DNA of 64,000 bases from Micropterus salmoides. Lineage: Eukaryota > Chordata > Actinopteri > Centrarchiformes > Centrarchidae. The stretch spans positions 9,234,209 to 9,298,208 of the forward strand of contig NW_024041150.1 of NCBI RefSeq assembly GCF_014851395.1, read 5' to 3'. Both the position numbers and the translations under genes were made by a program. The number at the start of each line of letters is the position of its first letter. The first letter of the stretch is position 1. Shown one piece after another: positions 47,500-59,873 of the stretch. A model generated the notes under the pieces. That model saw only the letters and a program-made list of their open reading frames with translations. It was not told where the DNA came from and ran no database searches.

Positions 47500-49438
47500 A
47501 AAGGTTAGGCCTACGTCTAAAGCTAGTAAGCAACCCTGGGTAAATGACAGCATTCGCAGGCTAAAAAGGGAATGCAGGAAAGCAGAGCGCAGATGGAAAA
47601 ATCCAGTCTCCAAGTCCATTACCTCAGTCTGAAGGATTTATTAATTAACTACAATAACTTGGTTAAGGATGCAAGAACACACTATTTTTCTGAACTCATT
47701 ACTACACACAAACACAATCCCAGGTTTCTGTTTAAGACTGTGGATCAGCTGGTAAACCCAACCCCTCCTTGTGCCTCAGCTGGACGTAATCATGACTGTG
47801 AATTGTTTTTATCTTATTTTACCAATAAGGTGGTGTCAATCAGAGCCTCTATTACCCCCACTGCCTCTTACTCAGAGGTTCCTCACCAGCAACAAGAGAG
47901 TTTTAACCAGTTTTATCCAATCGACTTGTCAGAGCTTTTAAAAACAGTATCACAAATGAGAGTGTCCTCCAGCCCACTTGATGTAATACCTACAAAATTT
48001 TTACTGAAAGTAATGTATTCTGTTGGCCCCCATTTGATCTCTGTTTTCAACAGCTCCCTATCTACTGGTTGTGTCCCTGATTATTTTAAAATGGCTTGCG
48101 TGAACCCACTTTTAAAGAAACCTGGTTTAGATCCCTCCCTCCCACAGAATTTTAGACCAATTTCAAAACTGCCTTTTATTGCAAAGATTCTAGAAAGAAT
48201 TGTGTCCAAACAGCTGCTCACTGTGCTGGAAAATAACAAAATATTTGAAAAGTTTCAGTCTGGTTTTAGGAAGTACCACAGCACTGAGACTGCCCTGCTT
48301 AAAGTCACCAATGACCTTTTAATGTCTGCTGATGAAGGCATGTGCTCAGTCCTTGTACTCCTGGACCTTAGCGCTGCTTTTGACACCATTGATCACAACA
48401 TCATGTTAGACAGACTGAGGCTCTGGTACTGCTCTAGAATGGTTTTCATCCTACCTGTCAAATAGGAAGTTTTGCGTGTCTGTAAACAACTATGTCTCTT
48501 TGTTCTGTCCAGTTAAATATGGTGTGCCTCAGGGGTCGGTCTTAGGACCCATTTTGTTTTCCTTGTATCTGCTTCCCCTTGGACATATTATCCATAAACA
48601 TGGCATTTTTTTTCATATTTATGCTGATGACACACAAATATACTTGCCCGTCAGATCCACAGACCCTGGAATGCTGAGTTAACTTAACAACTGCCTTTGT
48701 GAAGTTAAAAAATGGATGTCAAGTAATTTCCTCCAGCTAAACTCAGACAAAACAGAAATCCTGGTCATCGGGTCTCAGCAGATGGCAAATCAAATACTGC
48801 CATCTGCTGGTTCCATAGTAAATCACATTAAGCCTGTGGCAAAGAACCTTGGTGTTTGGTTTGATAGTAATTTAAATTTCGAGCAGCACACCACAAAGCT
48901 TGTTCAATCATGTTTTTATCAACTTAGAAATATAGCAAAAATTCGACCTATGTTAACTTTTAAGGACACCGAGACCATTTTACACGCCTTCGTCTCATCA
49001 CGCCTGGATTATTGCAACAGCCTTTTCACCTGTTTAACCCAAAAATCTATTGATCGACTCCAGACTGTCCAGAACTCAGCTGCCAGGCTTTTAACCAGAA
49101 CAAAGAAATATGACCACATTACTCCTATTTTAGCTTCATTACACTGGCTCCCAGTATGTTTTAGAATTGACTTTAAAATTCTATTGATCACTTTTAAAGC
49201 TCTTCATGGCCTCTCGCCTTGTTATATTTCTGACCTTTTAGTCCCATATGCACCAGCACGTACCTTGAGATCCTCGGGCAGAGGTCTGTTGTCTGTTCCA
49301 GAGTCTCGACTGAAAACTAAAGGGGACAGAGCGTTTGCTGTCAGGGCCCCGAGGCTCTGGAACAGCCTGCCCGAGGAAACCAGGTCGGCTGAGTCATTGA
49401 ACTCTTTTAAGTCCCTTCTTAAAAACATACTTTTATAG
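47500..49438 (+). pseudogene. L2-like reverse transcriptase, several frameshifts
   Basis: Successive frames at about 47336-47590, 47572-48465, 48476-48682 and 48716-49438 carry one RT. The motifs are QNFRPISKLPFIAKILER, FQSGFRKYHSTETALLK, LVLLDLSAAFDTIDH, GVPQGSVLGPILF, the active-site YADDTQIYL and LNSDKTEILVIG, with a C-terminal block ending RAPRLWNSLPEE. One frame change falls in an A-run near 47598, where the related copy at 51.5 kb has one A more. Confidence 0.85.
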
Positions 49439-49602
49439 GAGAGCTTTTCCCGATCTTATTTGACTTTATTTTATCCCTTTTATTTTATTGTTTTTTACTA
49501 ATTTTATATTAAATTTTCATGCTCTTATCTTTTTTTGTATTATTCTTTACACTTGTTAAAGCACTTTGTAACTTGTTTTTGAAAAGTGCTCTACAAATAA
49601 GG

Positions 49603-49681
<79 letters not shown>
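49603..49681. repeat. (ATT)n tail of the L2-like element
   Basis: About 26 ATT triplets at the 3' end of the LINE, a characteristic L2-type terminal repeat that expanded as a microsatellite. Confidence 0.95.
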
Positions 49682-49683
<2 letters not shown>

Positions 49684-50435
49684 GGAGCAATTTTAGAGTT
49701 TACAACTCATGGTACATGGAAAATCTGAAGCCAAAGGATTTTATGCAAATGACATATAATACAGTACGTCTTCCCCTCAAAAGAATCTGTATGCCGAACT
49801 ATATATATTTTAAACAGCTGTGATAAAATGCAATTTTACTCCTGTAAAATTCTGTAGTATATAGTAGTGTTTTCATTAATATATAAATATGACAATATAC
49901 AATAATCATAATAATCATAATATAGTAGATGAAAATTGAGAAAATATGGATGTCCAATGCATTCATGAAACCTACATTCCATAAAACTATAGATTTCCAA
50001 GTCAGTTGGAGAGAGTGGGAAAAAGCGTATTTCCTCTGACAACACTGAGTCTCCTTAAGCCAATGCAAAAATAAAAAAACATGGGAAAAAACAAAAATAG
50101 ATGCCTACAAGAACTCATACAATTTATAAATTGTTATAATCCTTTTATCTGCATTTAATAATAGGATGCTGGTTTTTACCTAAAACAAAGCTTTTTCACA
50201 ATGCTGTCAAAAGTAAGGGTGGAAAAAGAGGTAAAAATATATCTAAAAATAAAAAATGTCTTGCTTTTTAAATGCAGTAACATTTCTTGCCAACACACAC
50301 ACACACAATGTATACATTTACAAAAGTACACACTTAAAAATGTACTTACCCAAAATGAAAAGATGAAAATCTTATTGTCTTAGTGCAAACCTTTCACCTT
50401 ATGTGACCGTCCTAATCTACTGAGGCCTTTATATA

Positions 50436-51165
50436 TTTGAACAGAATAAAGGCTAATGACATGACTCATAGCTGACGAATCTTCAGTGACGTACAAAGCT
50501 AAGTAATACTCCCTTCTTTTGTTGTTGGTTCATTCAACCTATGTGAATGTTGAAAGTAGTTCCACCAGTGTGACAAGTTATGACAACAAGTGAAACAAGT
50601 TCTAGCGTAGTGGTAATGGAGTAGGAAAAATTATATCAAAAGCAAAGCATTAAATTTCCTTATATTCCTCTGAGTAAGTGCAAATCCATGACATTGATAT
50701 GATTCAGTTGGAAATCAGTTTATTTAATAAATATTAAATATCTACCTGTATTTTCCTTCTAATCTCAATTTGGAAAATTTACAGAATTGTTATTTGCCGC
50801 ATGTGCTTTTACAGGGTTTCTATGGGTTCATCCAGTTAAATTTAAGACTTTAAAAGAATGTTATAATACCACAGAGAATTGTATTTAACACCTATTTCAC
50901 GATTATACTGGACAATTGTGAAATAGTGCACTCACTGTGTGTTAAATATGCTTTGGGGGAATGGCTTTGTAGGGAGGCCTTAAGGAGGGGTGGGATTTTT
51001 TTCAGTAGATACTTTCAAAAACTAGCTCTTTCTTACTACTTTCTCCAACATTACCTACCCTAGCTGTAATTGTTTAATTGCATAATTACCTTGACCTGGA
51101 TATACTGCATAAAATGAATAAATTGATTAAGCAATGAAAGAATATTTATTTTATTCACATTCATT
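50436..51165. other. region upstream of the mucin promoter
   Basis: Non-coding; nothing recognised except AT-rich sequence. Any proximal mucin control elements would lie in the first few hundred bases. Confidence 0.4.
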
Positions 51166-51605
51166 GAAGATTCTCCCTATTAGCCAACTTAAACTGGTTA
51201 AAACTCTCTTGTTGCTGATGAGGAACCTCTGAGTAAGAGGCCGTGGGGGTAATAGAGGCTCTGATTGACACCACCTTACTGGTAAAATAAGATAAAAACA
51301 ATTCACAGTCATCATTACTTCCAGCTGAGGCACAAGGAGGGGTTGGGTTTACCAGCTGATCCACAGTCTTAAACAGAAACCGGGGGTTGTGTTTATGTGT
51401 AGTAATGAGTTCGGAAAAATAGTGTGTTCTTGCATCCTTAACCATGTTATTGTAGTTAATTAATAAATCCTTCAGACTGAGGTAATGGACTTGGAGACTG
51501 GATTTTTTCCATCTGCGCTCTGCTTTCCTGCATTCCCTTTTTAGGCTGCGAATGCTGTCATTTATCCAGGGTTGCTTACTAGCTTTAGACGTAGGCCTAA
51601 CCTTT
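51166..51605 (-). pseudogene. L2-like LINE fragment, inverted relative to the 47.3 kb copy
   Basis: The minus-strand frame encodes SKASKQPWINDSIRSLKREC through SYSEVPHQQQESFNQF, the same protein segment as 47500-47925. There are about a dozen base differences over some 410 bp by eye. It ends on one side near 51190 and on the other near a repeat fragment and the Tc1 element. Confidence 0.85.
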
Positions 51606-51636
51606 ACATTACATTTACTCATTTACCTGACGCTTA

Positions 51637-52898
51637 CAGTCAGGTCCATAAATATTGGGACATCGACACAATTCTAATCTTTTGGCTCTATACCACCACA
51701 ATGGAGTTGAAATGAAACGAATAAGATGTGCTTTAACTGCAGACTTTCAGCTTTAATTTGAGGGTATTTACATCCAAATCAGTTGAAGGAATTACAACAG
51801 TTTGTATATGTGCCTCCCACTTTTTTTAGGGACCAAAAGTAACGGGACAATTGGCTGCTTAGCTGTTCCATGGCCAGGTGTGTGTTATTCCCTCATTATC
51901 CCATTTACAAGGAGCAGATAAAAGGTCTAGAGTTCATTTCAAGTGTGCTATTTGCATTTGGAATCTGTTGCTATCAACTCTCAATATGAGATCCAAAGAG
52001 CTGTCACTATCAGTGAAGCAAGCCATCATTAGGCTGAAAAATCAAAACGAACCCATCAGAGAGACAGCAAAAACATTAGGTGTGGCCAAATCAACTGTTT
52101 GGAACATTCTTAAAAAGAAAGAACGCACCGGTGAGCTCATCAACACCAAAAGACCAGAAGACCACGGAAAACAACTGTGGTGGATGTCCGAAGAATTCTT
52201 TCCCTGGTGACGAAAACACCCTTCAAACAGTTGGCCAGATCAAGGCAGGTGTATGTTTGTCAAAGTCAACAATCAAGAGAAGACTTCACCAGAGTGAATA
52301 CAGAGGGTTAACCACAAGATGTAAACCATTGGTGAGCCACAAAAACAGGAAGGCCAGATTAGACATCTAAAAAAGCCTTCACAGTTCTGGAACAACATCC
52401 TATGGACAGATGAGACAAAGATCAACTTGTACCAGAGTGATGGGAAGAGAAGAGTATGAGAGAAGGAAGGAACTGCTCATGATCCAAAGCATACCACCTC
52501 ATCAGTGAAGCATGGTGGTGGTAGTGTCGTGGCGTGGGCATGTGGGCATGGCTGCCAATGGAACTGGTTCTCTGTGTATTTATGATGATGTGACTGCTGA
52601 CAAAAGCAGCAGGATGAAATCTGAAGCGTTTCGGGCAATATCATCTGCTCATATTCAGCCAAATACTTCAGAACTCATTGGACGGCACTTCACAGTGCAG
52701 ATGGACAATGATCTGAAGCATACTGCGAAAGCAACCAAAGAGTTTTTTAAGGGAAAAAAGTGGAATGTTGTAATTCCTTAAAGCTGAAAGTCTGCGGTTA
52801 AAGCACATCTTGTTCGTTTAATTTCAAATCAAATTGTGGTGGTGTTTAGAGCCAAAAAGATTAGAATTGTGTCGTCCCAATATTTATGGACCTGACTG
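51637..52898 (+). mobile_element. complete-length Tc1-like transposon
   Basis: Terminal inverted repeats CAGTCAGGTCCATAAATATT at the left and the exact reverse complement at 52879-52898 bound a 1262-bp element. The inverted homology continues inward (GGGAC, TCTAATCTTTTGGCTC). A TA precedes the left end; the right flank is TT, so the second TA has mutated. The flanks (ACATTTACTCATTTACCTGA and AAAGCAACTTATAATTG) appear to be two halves of another common fish repeat split by this insertion. Confidence 0.9.
51986..52781 (+). pseudogene. Tc1-like transposase, inactivated
   Basis: The frame starts at the ATG at 51986 (MRSKELSLSVKQAIIRLK) with a paired-like helix-turn-helix (IRETAKTLGVAKSTVWNIL). 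It then breaks near 52155 and several more times, so the remaining transposase is spread over three frames. Later recognisable parts include VGQIKAGVCLSKSTIKRRLH and HFTVQMDNDLKHTAKATKEF, where MDND marks a catalytic Asp. It is too damaged to encode an active enzyme, whereas the ends are well preserved. Confidence 0.85.
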
Positions 52899-53700
52899 TT
52901 TCTAAAGCAACTTATAATTGCTATAAATGTCAGAGGTCACACGTTTATGGAGCAAATAGGGGTTAAGTGGGGGGGTTAAATTTACTATGTACCAAAGCTT
53001 ACTTCTACGGAGGGCCCACTTCCACTAGCAGGAGAGGAAAGACTTTCTCAGAGTTGTCAAGCCACCACAACTTCTACAGGATCATTAAAAAGGTTAGATT
53101 AGTCAACGTGAATAGTATTCTCAGTCCTATTAAGAGGAGTAAAATACTGAATAAATTTTAAAAAGGGAAAAGGTTGGAATCCTTCTATTTCAAGATATCC
53201 ACCTCTCAGAACCAGGTCATGCTTGTTTAAAAGAATGAGTCCTTCTCAGCTTCAAGGATAATAGCAATTCTGAAGCTTTATGAACTGTGGAGGAGATTTG
53301 TTAGATTGAACCCCAAGTTAGACTACAGGGGTTCAGCTCTCAGAGTAGGAAAATTAACAGTGTAATGTAGGACCCAAATTTAATTGCTGTTGGAGGGAAT
53401 TCCACCTCTCAACAAAAGATTTACCTTTTTTTTTCTTGGATAGACTATTTTGTGATGTTACACAAGGATCTTCCCACAGTTAAATCATGCAACATAGGAG
53501 TAATGGATTTCAGACCACTCTCCAGTTCAGATGGAAATAATTTTAGACTTAAAAAAGGAGGAACACATCTTGGAGAACTAAACTCGTCCATACTAAATGG
53601 GAAGATAAAGAAACAGATGAGGTAGGAAATAGTGTAAGATGAAAATGAGAATGGTGAGGTCTCCCCCCATTCTCTCGAGATGCCTGCAAATCGTCTTATG
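52899..53700. other. degenerate sequence, probably old LINE
   Basis: No intact frame. It may be part of the L1 relic that is recognisable from 53.7 kb, but no motif is clear enough to claim it. Confidence 0.35.
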
Positions 53701-54136
53701 TGGGACGATTTTTTTGACCCTAAAGTCTAAGAGATAAATTACGACATGGATGACATCAGCAAGAGTTTTAAAAACATATTACAAAAACACTCAACTATAA
53801 TTAAATGATGACGACAAGCAGAGTCCCTGCTTGCAGAACTGGACTGAGCTGTTTCGGGACTTAAAACCAATTAAAAGCCCTGGGCCAGATGGTTATACAG
53901 CTGAATGATGTAAGGTATTTAAAGAATCTTTAACCACCCTACTGCTAGACAGGCTGCAGTACCCCCTCCTGGCAGGAAGCAGTTATAGCAGTCATCCCTA
54001 AGCAGGGAAGAGATGGGCTGAGTGTTCAAACTATGACCTGTGAGCCTCTTAAACCAGGACTATAAAAGTTAGCCGCAATACCACAAGATTTAAACAGATT
54101 TAAACAGATTTATTGGAAAACACAGAATGTAAGGGT
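53700..54136 (+). pseudogene. L1-type LINE reverse transcriptase relic, cut by gap 3
   Basis: Broken plus-strand frames contain LKPIKSPGPDGYTAE near 53860-53905 and VIPKQGRDGL near 53992-54020. These are the spaced motifs that open the RT domain of vertebrate L1 elements. Many stops are present. It continues into the gap. Confidence 0.7.
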
Positions 54137-54636
54137 NNNNNNNNNNNNNNNNNNNNNNNNNNNNNNNNNNNNNNNNNNNNNNNNNNNNNNNNNNNNNNNN
54201 NNNNNNNNNNNNNNNNNNNNNNNNNNNNNNNNNNNNNNNNNNNNNNNNNNNNNNNNNNNNNNNNNNNNNNNNNNNNNNNNNNNNNNNNNNNNNNNNNNNN
54301 NNNNNNNNNNNNNNNNNNNNNNNNNNNNNNNNNNNNNNNNNNNNNNNNNNNNNNNNNNNNNNNNNNNNNNNNNNNNNNNNNNNNNNNNNNNNNNNNNNNN
54401 NNNNNNNNNNNNNNNNNNNNNNNNNNNNNNNNNNNNNNNNNNNNNNNNNNNNNNNNNNNNNNNNNNNNNNNNNNNNNNNNNNNNNNNNNNNNNNNNNNNN
54501 NNNNNNNNNNNNNNNNNNNNNNNNNNNNNNNNNNNNNNNNNNNNNNNNNNNNNNNNNNNNNNNNNNNNNNNNNNNNNNNNNNNNNNNNNNNNNNNNNNNN
54601 NNNNNNNNNNNNNNNNNNNNNNNNNNNNNNNNNNNN
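54137..54636. other. assembly gap, 500 N
   Basis: Exactly 500 N, located within an L1 relic. Confidence 1.
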
Positions 54637-55109
54637 TGGATGCATGCATACGCCTAACTGGCAACATTTTGTAATGGTGTTACTCCCTTTGACAAGTCCA
54701 TTAAAGAGGTGTTTCTGTCCCCTTTCACTCATCCTCTTCCAAAGACAAAGGTCCTTGCTGAAATGTGTTTGTGTTTTCCCTGCACTGAATGGCCAGAACT
54801 ACAGTTGAAAGTGTCTTCTTCTCTGTTTTGGATTTATCCTTTACTCAGACATCAGGCCTTGGGTTTGTTGTCCTTTTCCTATCAACTGTGTTGTTTGGCT
54901 CATTGCAGTAAAACATTTACTGCTGCTCACTGTAATAGCAACCCCGTTATGTTACCATACACATAAGTGTCCATGATCAACTTAACGCTCTAGCTCCCAA
55001 AACTTTTTGACTTTTGCCTCCCAAAAATTAAGCAATCTACTTGTGACGCACCTGTTGTCATTTTTAGAGACCTTAAGGGGGTAAAACTCTCTTAACGTAG
55101 AGAATGGTC

Positions 55110-55320
55110 AAAAACAAGATGTCTACAGTCAAGCTGTGAGCTGGATGCTAATGTCAGCATGTTAACATGCTGATGTTCAGCAGATATTGTTGACCATCTT
55201 AGAGCGGACTAGCTGACAAGTCGGGGGATCACAGGATTTATCCCCTGGGGACCATAAGCCCCTCTACAGCATTTCATGGCAACCCATCCAAGAGTTGTTG
55301 AGATATTTTCTTATTAGCTG
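55110..55320. repeat. common teleost interspersed repeat fragment
   Basis: Words such as GCTGTGAGCTGGATGCTAAT, GTTAACATGCTGATG, ATTTCATGGCAACCCATCCA and AGTTGTTGAGATATTT in this order belong to a frequent, non-coding fish repeat. Confidence 0.55.
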
Positions 55321-57776
55321 CTAGCTTGGCTAAAACTAAGCATCATTTTGTCCAGAAGAAATATGTTGGGATCTTGTGCTGGCGCAAGGTTTAAATATAG
55401 TGACCATGTCATTTCCTGTCACTCTTCACTCTCTCTTGTCTAATAAAGGCTGGCCTATTAAAAGAACAAAAATACTTGAGGAAATATGGTTTTGTTTCTC
55501 CCCTATCCCGTTAATCGTATTGCAAACCCTGTGGGGGGACCCTTACCACCCGGTTTGGATTGCCCAAGAGTCTTACCTTGTTAAGAAGCACTTTACTTAC
55601 ATACATCTAGATTGTCTAATATTATTCAGACATTGTTATACATTTAATCCCAGCATATTTAATGTTTCAAAGGAGGAAGAGATCTTATATTGAACAATCT
55701 GGTCAAATATCCCAAACTTGAAAACTGTAACTGGGAAATCATCATCGCCATCATCATCATACTACATCATAATAACCCTTCCAAATTCACAAGGCTGGTT
55801 AAAGTCACATCTGAGCATGTACAGTGACATGAATCCTGAATAATTACCAAGTCTGAAGGCATTTGACAATCTCTGATACAGTATTCAGGTCTGACTAACT
55901 GGTGACTCATCATTCAGCAGGCTGCATAATGTATCTGCAAAGGTCTGCATAGTCATTGTCTAACAAGTGACTGGCCGAAAGGCGGCTGTGTCTTTTATGA
56001 TCGTCTCTCGTCCAGATAAGCTGACGACTTCAGAGTGAGTCAGTGAATTTGATTTCACCGTGGGGGAAGAGGAGGCGAGGAGTGTTATCTTCCTGCACTG
56101 TCCTTTCTGCGGCCCCCTTCGTCCTCACTCTCAGTCTTTCCTCTGTCCACCTCACTATTTTCCCTCCTCCTCCTCTCTCATCCACATCCTCTTCCTTCTC
56201 CCTTGGGTGGCCCCCTTCTCCCTCAGTCTCACAGCAATCAAAACAGTGAAGGCTAACTCTTCCCACTACTGTCCTGTTTCTCACACATTTCATGTTGCTA
56301 CAGTCTTCTCTTTGATTTCAGATAAGTACAGAGAGATATTATTTTAATAATCTGAGTTGAGACTCAATAATTATGTAGGGGTGTGCGTCTGTCTGTACAA
56401 ATAGGGCGTGTGTCATATGATAACTCGACTGAGGATGACATCATAGAATAACCGAGGCCCTTTCTCTCAGAAAATAAAGAGCTCCACAGCGCTACCTAAT
56501 GGTTATGAAAATACATTACAGCATTCATCTACAGTACTACACAACTGTTCCCATAACCAGCTGTGGAAAAGGTATTCAAATCCTTTACTTTGGTAGTAAC
56601 AATAGCACAATGTAAATATAGGCTACTCCGTTAGTAGAAGCATTTATAGTGCTGTATATTTTGGTTTATAGCAATAATTAACTTTTTTGATCAACTTCAT
56701 CCGTTTTAAGTGTAACATCCAAATTTAAGAACTCAGTATTGTAGTCATATTTTATAAGCAGATCAAATATTTTATATTTAAAATATTAATCTGAAAAGTA
56801 AGTAGTAACTATATTTGATGAATGTAGTGCAGTTATAAATACAGAATTAATCTCTCTGAAATGTAGCTGCATGTGAGTATAAAGTAGCGTAAAATGTAAA
56901 TACTTAGATAAAGTACAAGAACCTCAAAATTTTACTTAAGTACGGTACTTGAGTAAATGTATAGATATCACTTAGATCATTATACACTGAATGTACACAA
57001 TATTTGGATCTTTGGATCTAATATTTGGATTTTTCATTAAATACAATCATGAGAAGGTAAACGATGGCTGTGTGCCAAAACACTTCAGGTACTAACTGTA
57101 GGATTCGACACAACAGTATTTGAGTATTGTTAATTTAATAATGGAAAGCTTGAAAGTCACTTTGGACAAAATAACCAAACACAAAGAAAGGAGGCCCCAC
57201 CAACACATTTTCCTGTGCACTAAAAATCTGCAGGCTCACAGCCTCCGAGCCACACAGCATCTGAGGGGTCTCAAAGGACTCCACTCCCCATGGTGGGTTT
57301 AGGGGCAAACCGGCGTTCAAAGCAGCCTCGCCTCTGCCAGATTAGCCTTGTGCGCGGTGGATTTATACCTCCATGAAAGAGGTTGCCACTCAGGGCTCAG
57401 TAGGGGGCTGCAATCGGTTGATGCTAGACATCATCTCAGGCTGTCCAGGTTTGGACTGGTGTCTGTAGGGATGATAATAACTTTACAGCTTTACAACTTT
57501 AAAGATGTACATAGTAGGACTGAACATAGATTCAATATTGCCATGTATCATCTCACATTGGAATCATGATTACATGAGCCTTTACAAAATGATGTTGTCT
57601 AGATGAATGATACCAAGCAAATTCTGGTTAAAAGTTAACAAAATAAGTTATTGATGCTTTTGTTTTACATGTTTGAAGACATTTGTCTGATATGATGCAT
57701 AACAATGATTGCATTGCATGAACATTTGTAATATATGTATGATGGAAAATATTCTCATAAATATAATATAAATTTC
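55321..57776. other. intergenic stretch
   Basis: No gene recognised. The segment 56040-56230 is CT-rich on the plus strand, which produces spurious open frames on both strands. The segment 56560-56990 has AAGTA-rich words (AAAGTACAAGAACC, TTACTTAAGTAC) typical of a decayed fish repeat. Confidence 0.4.
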
Positions 57777-58842
57777 AACCCTATTGCATGGGAGCCCATT
57801 TCTGCCTGGAAAAGAACAAAACAGATGAAAAGTTAGTCACAATAAAAAATTAAATGCTCATGGTGAGTTAAATTTTTGACTTTTTTCCTCATAATTGTAT
57901 CTTAGTGAGTAAAAGCTTTGACATGCTGTGAGCATTCATATTTTTTTATAAATAACTTTTAATGAATTTGTTTTCTCTTCCTGCCAGAATTGTGCTTCGA
58001 TACCATTGCCCAACTCTTATACATGTCATGAAACATATCCCTGGTCCACAACCCTGGTGAACTTCCCATATCTAGATGATAATCAGCTCTACGCTGCTCA
58101 TCTGTAAAACATAGAATGGATGTAACCACTCAATATGCAGTAGGAAAACGCAGCACATCACTAACAGTAGCTGGTTCAAATGTAAAACTATTGCAGGCCA
58201 ACACTCATTGACGGCCCATTACAACAGTTACCAAACCATGGTATCCCATGATTTAACCATGCAGCAAAGTCTCTCCATCAAGTCGTTTCTGTATGTATTC
58301 TTTTTGCCCTAAAACCTATTGGTGCTGATCCAAAAGTCTTTTAAAACCATTTTAAATAATGGTGGTCAGTACAGCTGTCATACTGAACTGAAGTACCTTG
58401 TGCCGCTCTAAAGTAAAAGTAGACACAGGTTGCCATCTTGTGGTCAGAGACACTCAGTGTATAAATACGCTTAATTTCTTCTGCTTTCACCATTGAAAAC
58501 CAAATCCACTTACTTCATGAGCATTTTAACACTGAATGAATGCCATTATCCTCAGCATTTTTATAACCCCATCATGTGAGAACGACTCTATTCACTTGTG
58601 TGTTTTTCTGTCTAGCTGTTTGGACCTACTGCAGAGGATAGCACCCAAAGGCCAGCACATGACAGCACGAGGCCCTGCTGCCATCATGTGACCAGTGTAA
58701 AGTGAGGTGTGTGGTAATCCTCAGAGTCCTCATAAAATGTAATCGCCAAGACATGGTCTTTGTGCTTGATAGATGGTGTCTTGATAACAGTTGACATAAC
58801 TGACCTGGAGGCAACACGACTTGCAAGTTTGTAGACTTTCAT
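57777..58842 (-). other. candidate small gene downstream of fabp2 (exon fragments only)
   Basis: On the minus strand an ATG at 58842 opens a 52-codon frame to 58684 with coding-like composition (SIKHKDHVLAITFYEDSEDY). A second segment, 57959-58101, follows a TATGTTTTACAG acceptor, is open in only one phase and reads RRADYHLDMGSSPGLWTRDM, then FHDMYKSW. A third strong acceptor (TTGTTCTTTTCCAG) precedes a short frame at 57805. I cannot join them with good donors, so no protein is proposed. The plus strand of 57991-58109 is also open after a CTTCCTGCCAG acceptor and stops at TAA, so even the strand is not certain. It could be a decayed gene. Confidence 0.3.
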
Positions 58843-59873
58843 CATTTATTCATCAAACTTCACTCACATTTAGTACAATCCATAAATTATTGTTAAAAAT
58901 TTTAATTCATTGTTAGACTTAAGGGACACACACAACTTGCTTTATTGTTAAAAAACTATATAATATATATAGTTAGTTTTAGTGCAAATTTATTTCCTAT
59001 CTGTTTGAAGAAATATATTTCATGCTGATTACTGAAGACGTTTAAGGGTAAGTTAGCACATATTGTAACAAAACAGTGTTTTGCTTATCTCTAGCTGTTT
59101 CTAATGACAATAAATCACATCATTAAATATGACATTTAAAAAAATTCACCAGTAGCATACATTTCTAGAAACAGTTACCTTGGATAATCCATAAACACAT
59201 GAGCATTTTTCAGTTTTCACAGAAACTACATTATAGCAATGAAGTAGTTCCTCTGAAAACTGTTGACAACACATTCTCTGTGGATTAGCGTGAACAGGGA
59301 CCTTGTTTCTGGAGACACATGCTGCTATTGAATTTTTCAATGCAGGAAGAAACATGAATGAAATTCGAGCCTCCTCTTTTGTATTCGAAAGTAAATATAA
59401 ATCTCAGAGACAAATGTCTCAAAATATGGATAAAGAAAGACCAAACTTTTAGCCATTTCTGGGATATTGGTTCTTTTTCTGTCCTTTAGTGGTCCCCCTA
59501 TCTCACACATTTCGGTTTTTTCAGTTGATTATCTGATTTTGTTCACCTGCCTGCCCAGCTGCATGTAGTTAAGTAAAGTTAATGTATAACATGTTTGACT
59601 GAACCCGTGTTACCTGTTCATTTGACAGTTTCTGGGGTTTTACCTATTTAGTTTTCCAGATGTTTTACACTGATAAGTGCAGTGCAGTGCTGTGGTCAAC
59701 TCTTCCTCTCTTAAAACTCAGGAAAATGTCAACATTTTTGAGGCATGTGAAGCAGAATCCCATAAGAATACACTTGACTTAACTACTCATCTCATTGATA
59801 GAACAAAACAAACAAACACAAATCTATATTGTGTCACCTATGTAAAAATAATATGTGAACTTCAGGCTCCAGG
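58843..59873 (-). other. fabp2 3' flank, probable 3' UTR
   Basis: Downstream of the fabp2 stop on its own strand. AATAAA hexamers appear only at about 58845, 58942 and 58990, so the 3' UTR is either roughly 0.9-1 kb or uses a non-canonical signal. No other gene was confirmed. Confidence 0.35.

Larger units (their letters stand above)
47336..49681 (+). mobile_element. 5'-truncated L2-like LINE inside the mucin first intron
   Basis: It begins in the linker before RT (SKASKQPWVNDSIRRLKREC) and ends with AAAAGTGCTCTACAAATAAG and an (ATT)n tail. The endonuclease is missing. It lies antisense to the mucin. The RT motifs and the ATT tail point to the L2/Maui group of the CR1 clade. Confidence 0.85.
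47131..50435 (-). promoter_or_regulatory. mucin TATA box, non-coding first exon and first intron
   Basis: On the minus strand TATATAAAGG (TATA at 50428-50435) is followed about 30 bases later by a likely start site (near 50403). A leader then runs to a GTAAGT donor, with exon end at 50350. The acceptor TTAATTTTATAG ends at 47131, 13 bases before the ATG at 47117. The arrangement (TATA, short untranslated exon, intron before the signal-peptide exon) is consistent but is inferred without transcript data. The intron is 3.2 kb, mostly an antisense L2-like element. Confidence 0.55.

Noticed and set aside
56030..56340. Overlapping frames on both strands
   Set aside because: Product of a CT-rich low-complexity tract lacking stops.
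59146..59355. 69-codon Cys-rich minus-strand frame downstream of fabp2
   Set aside because: No family resemblance, other phases close quickly, and it lies in the probable fabp2 3' UTR.
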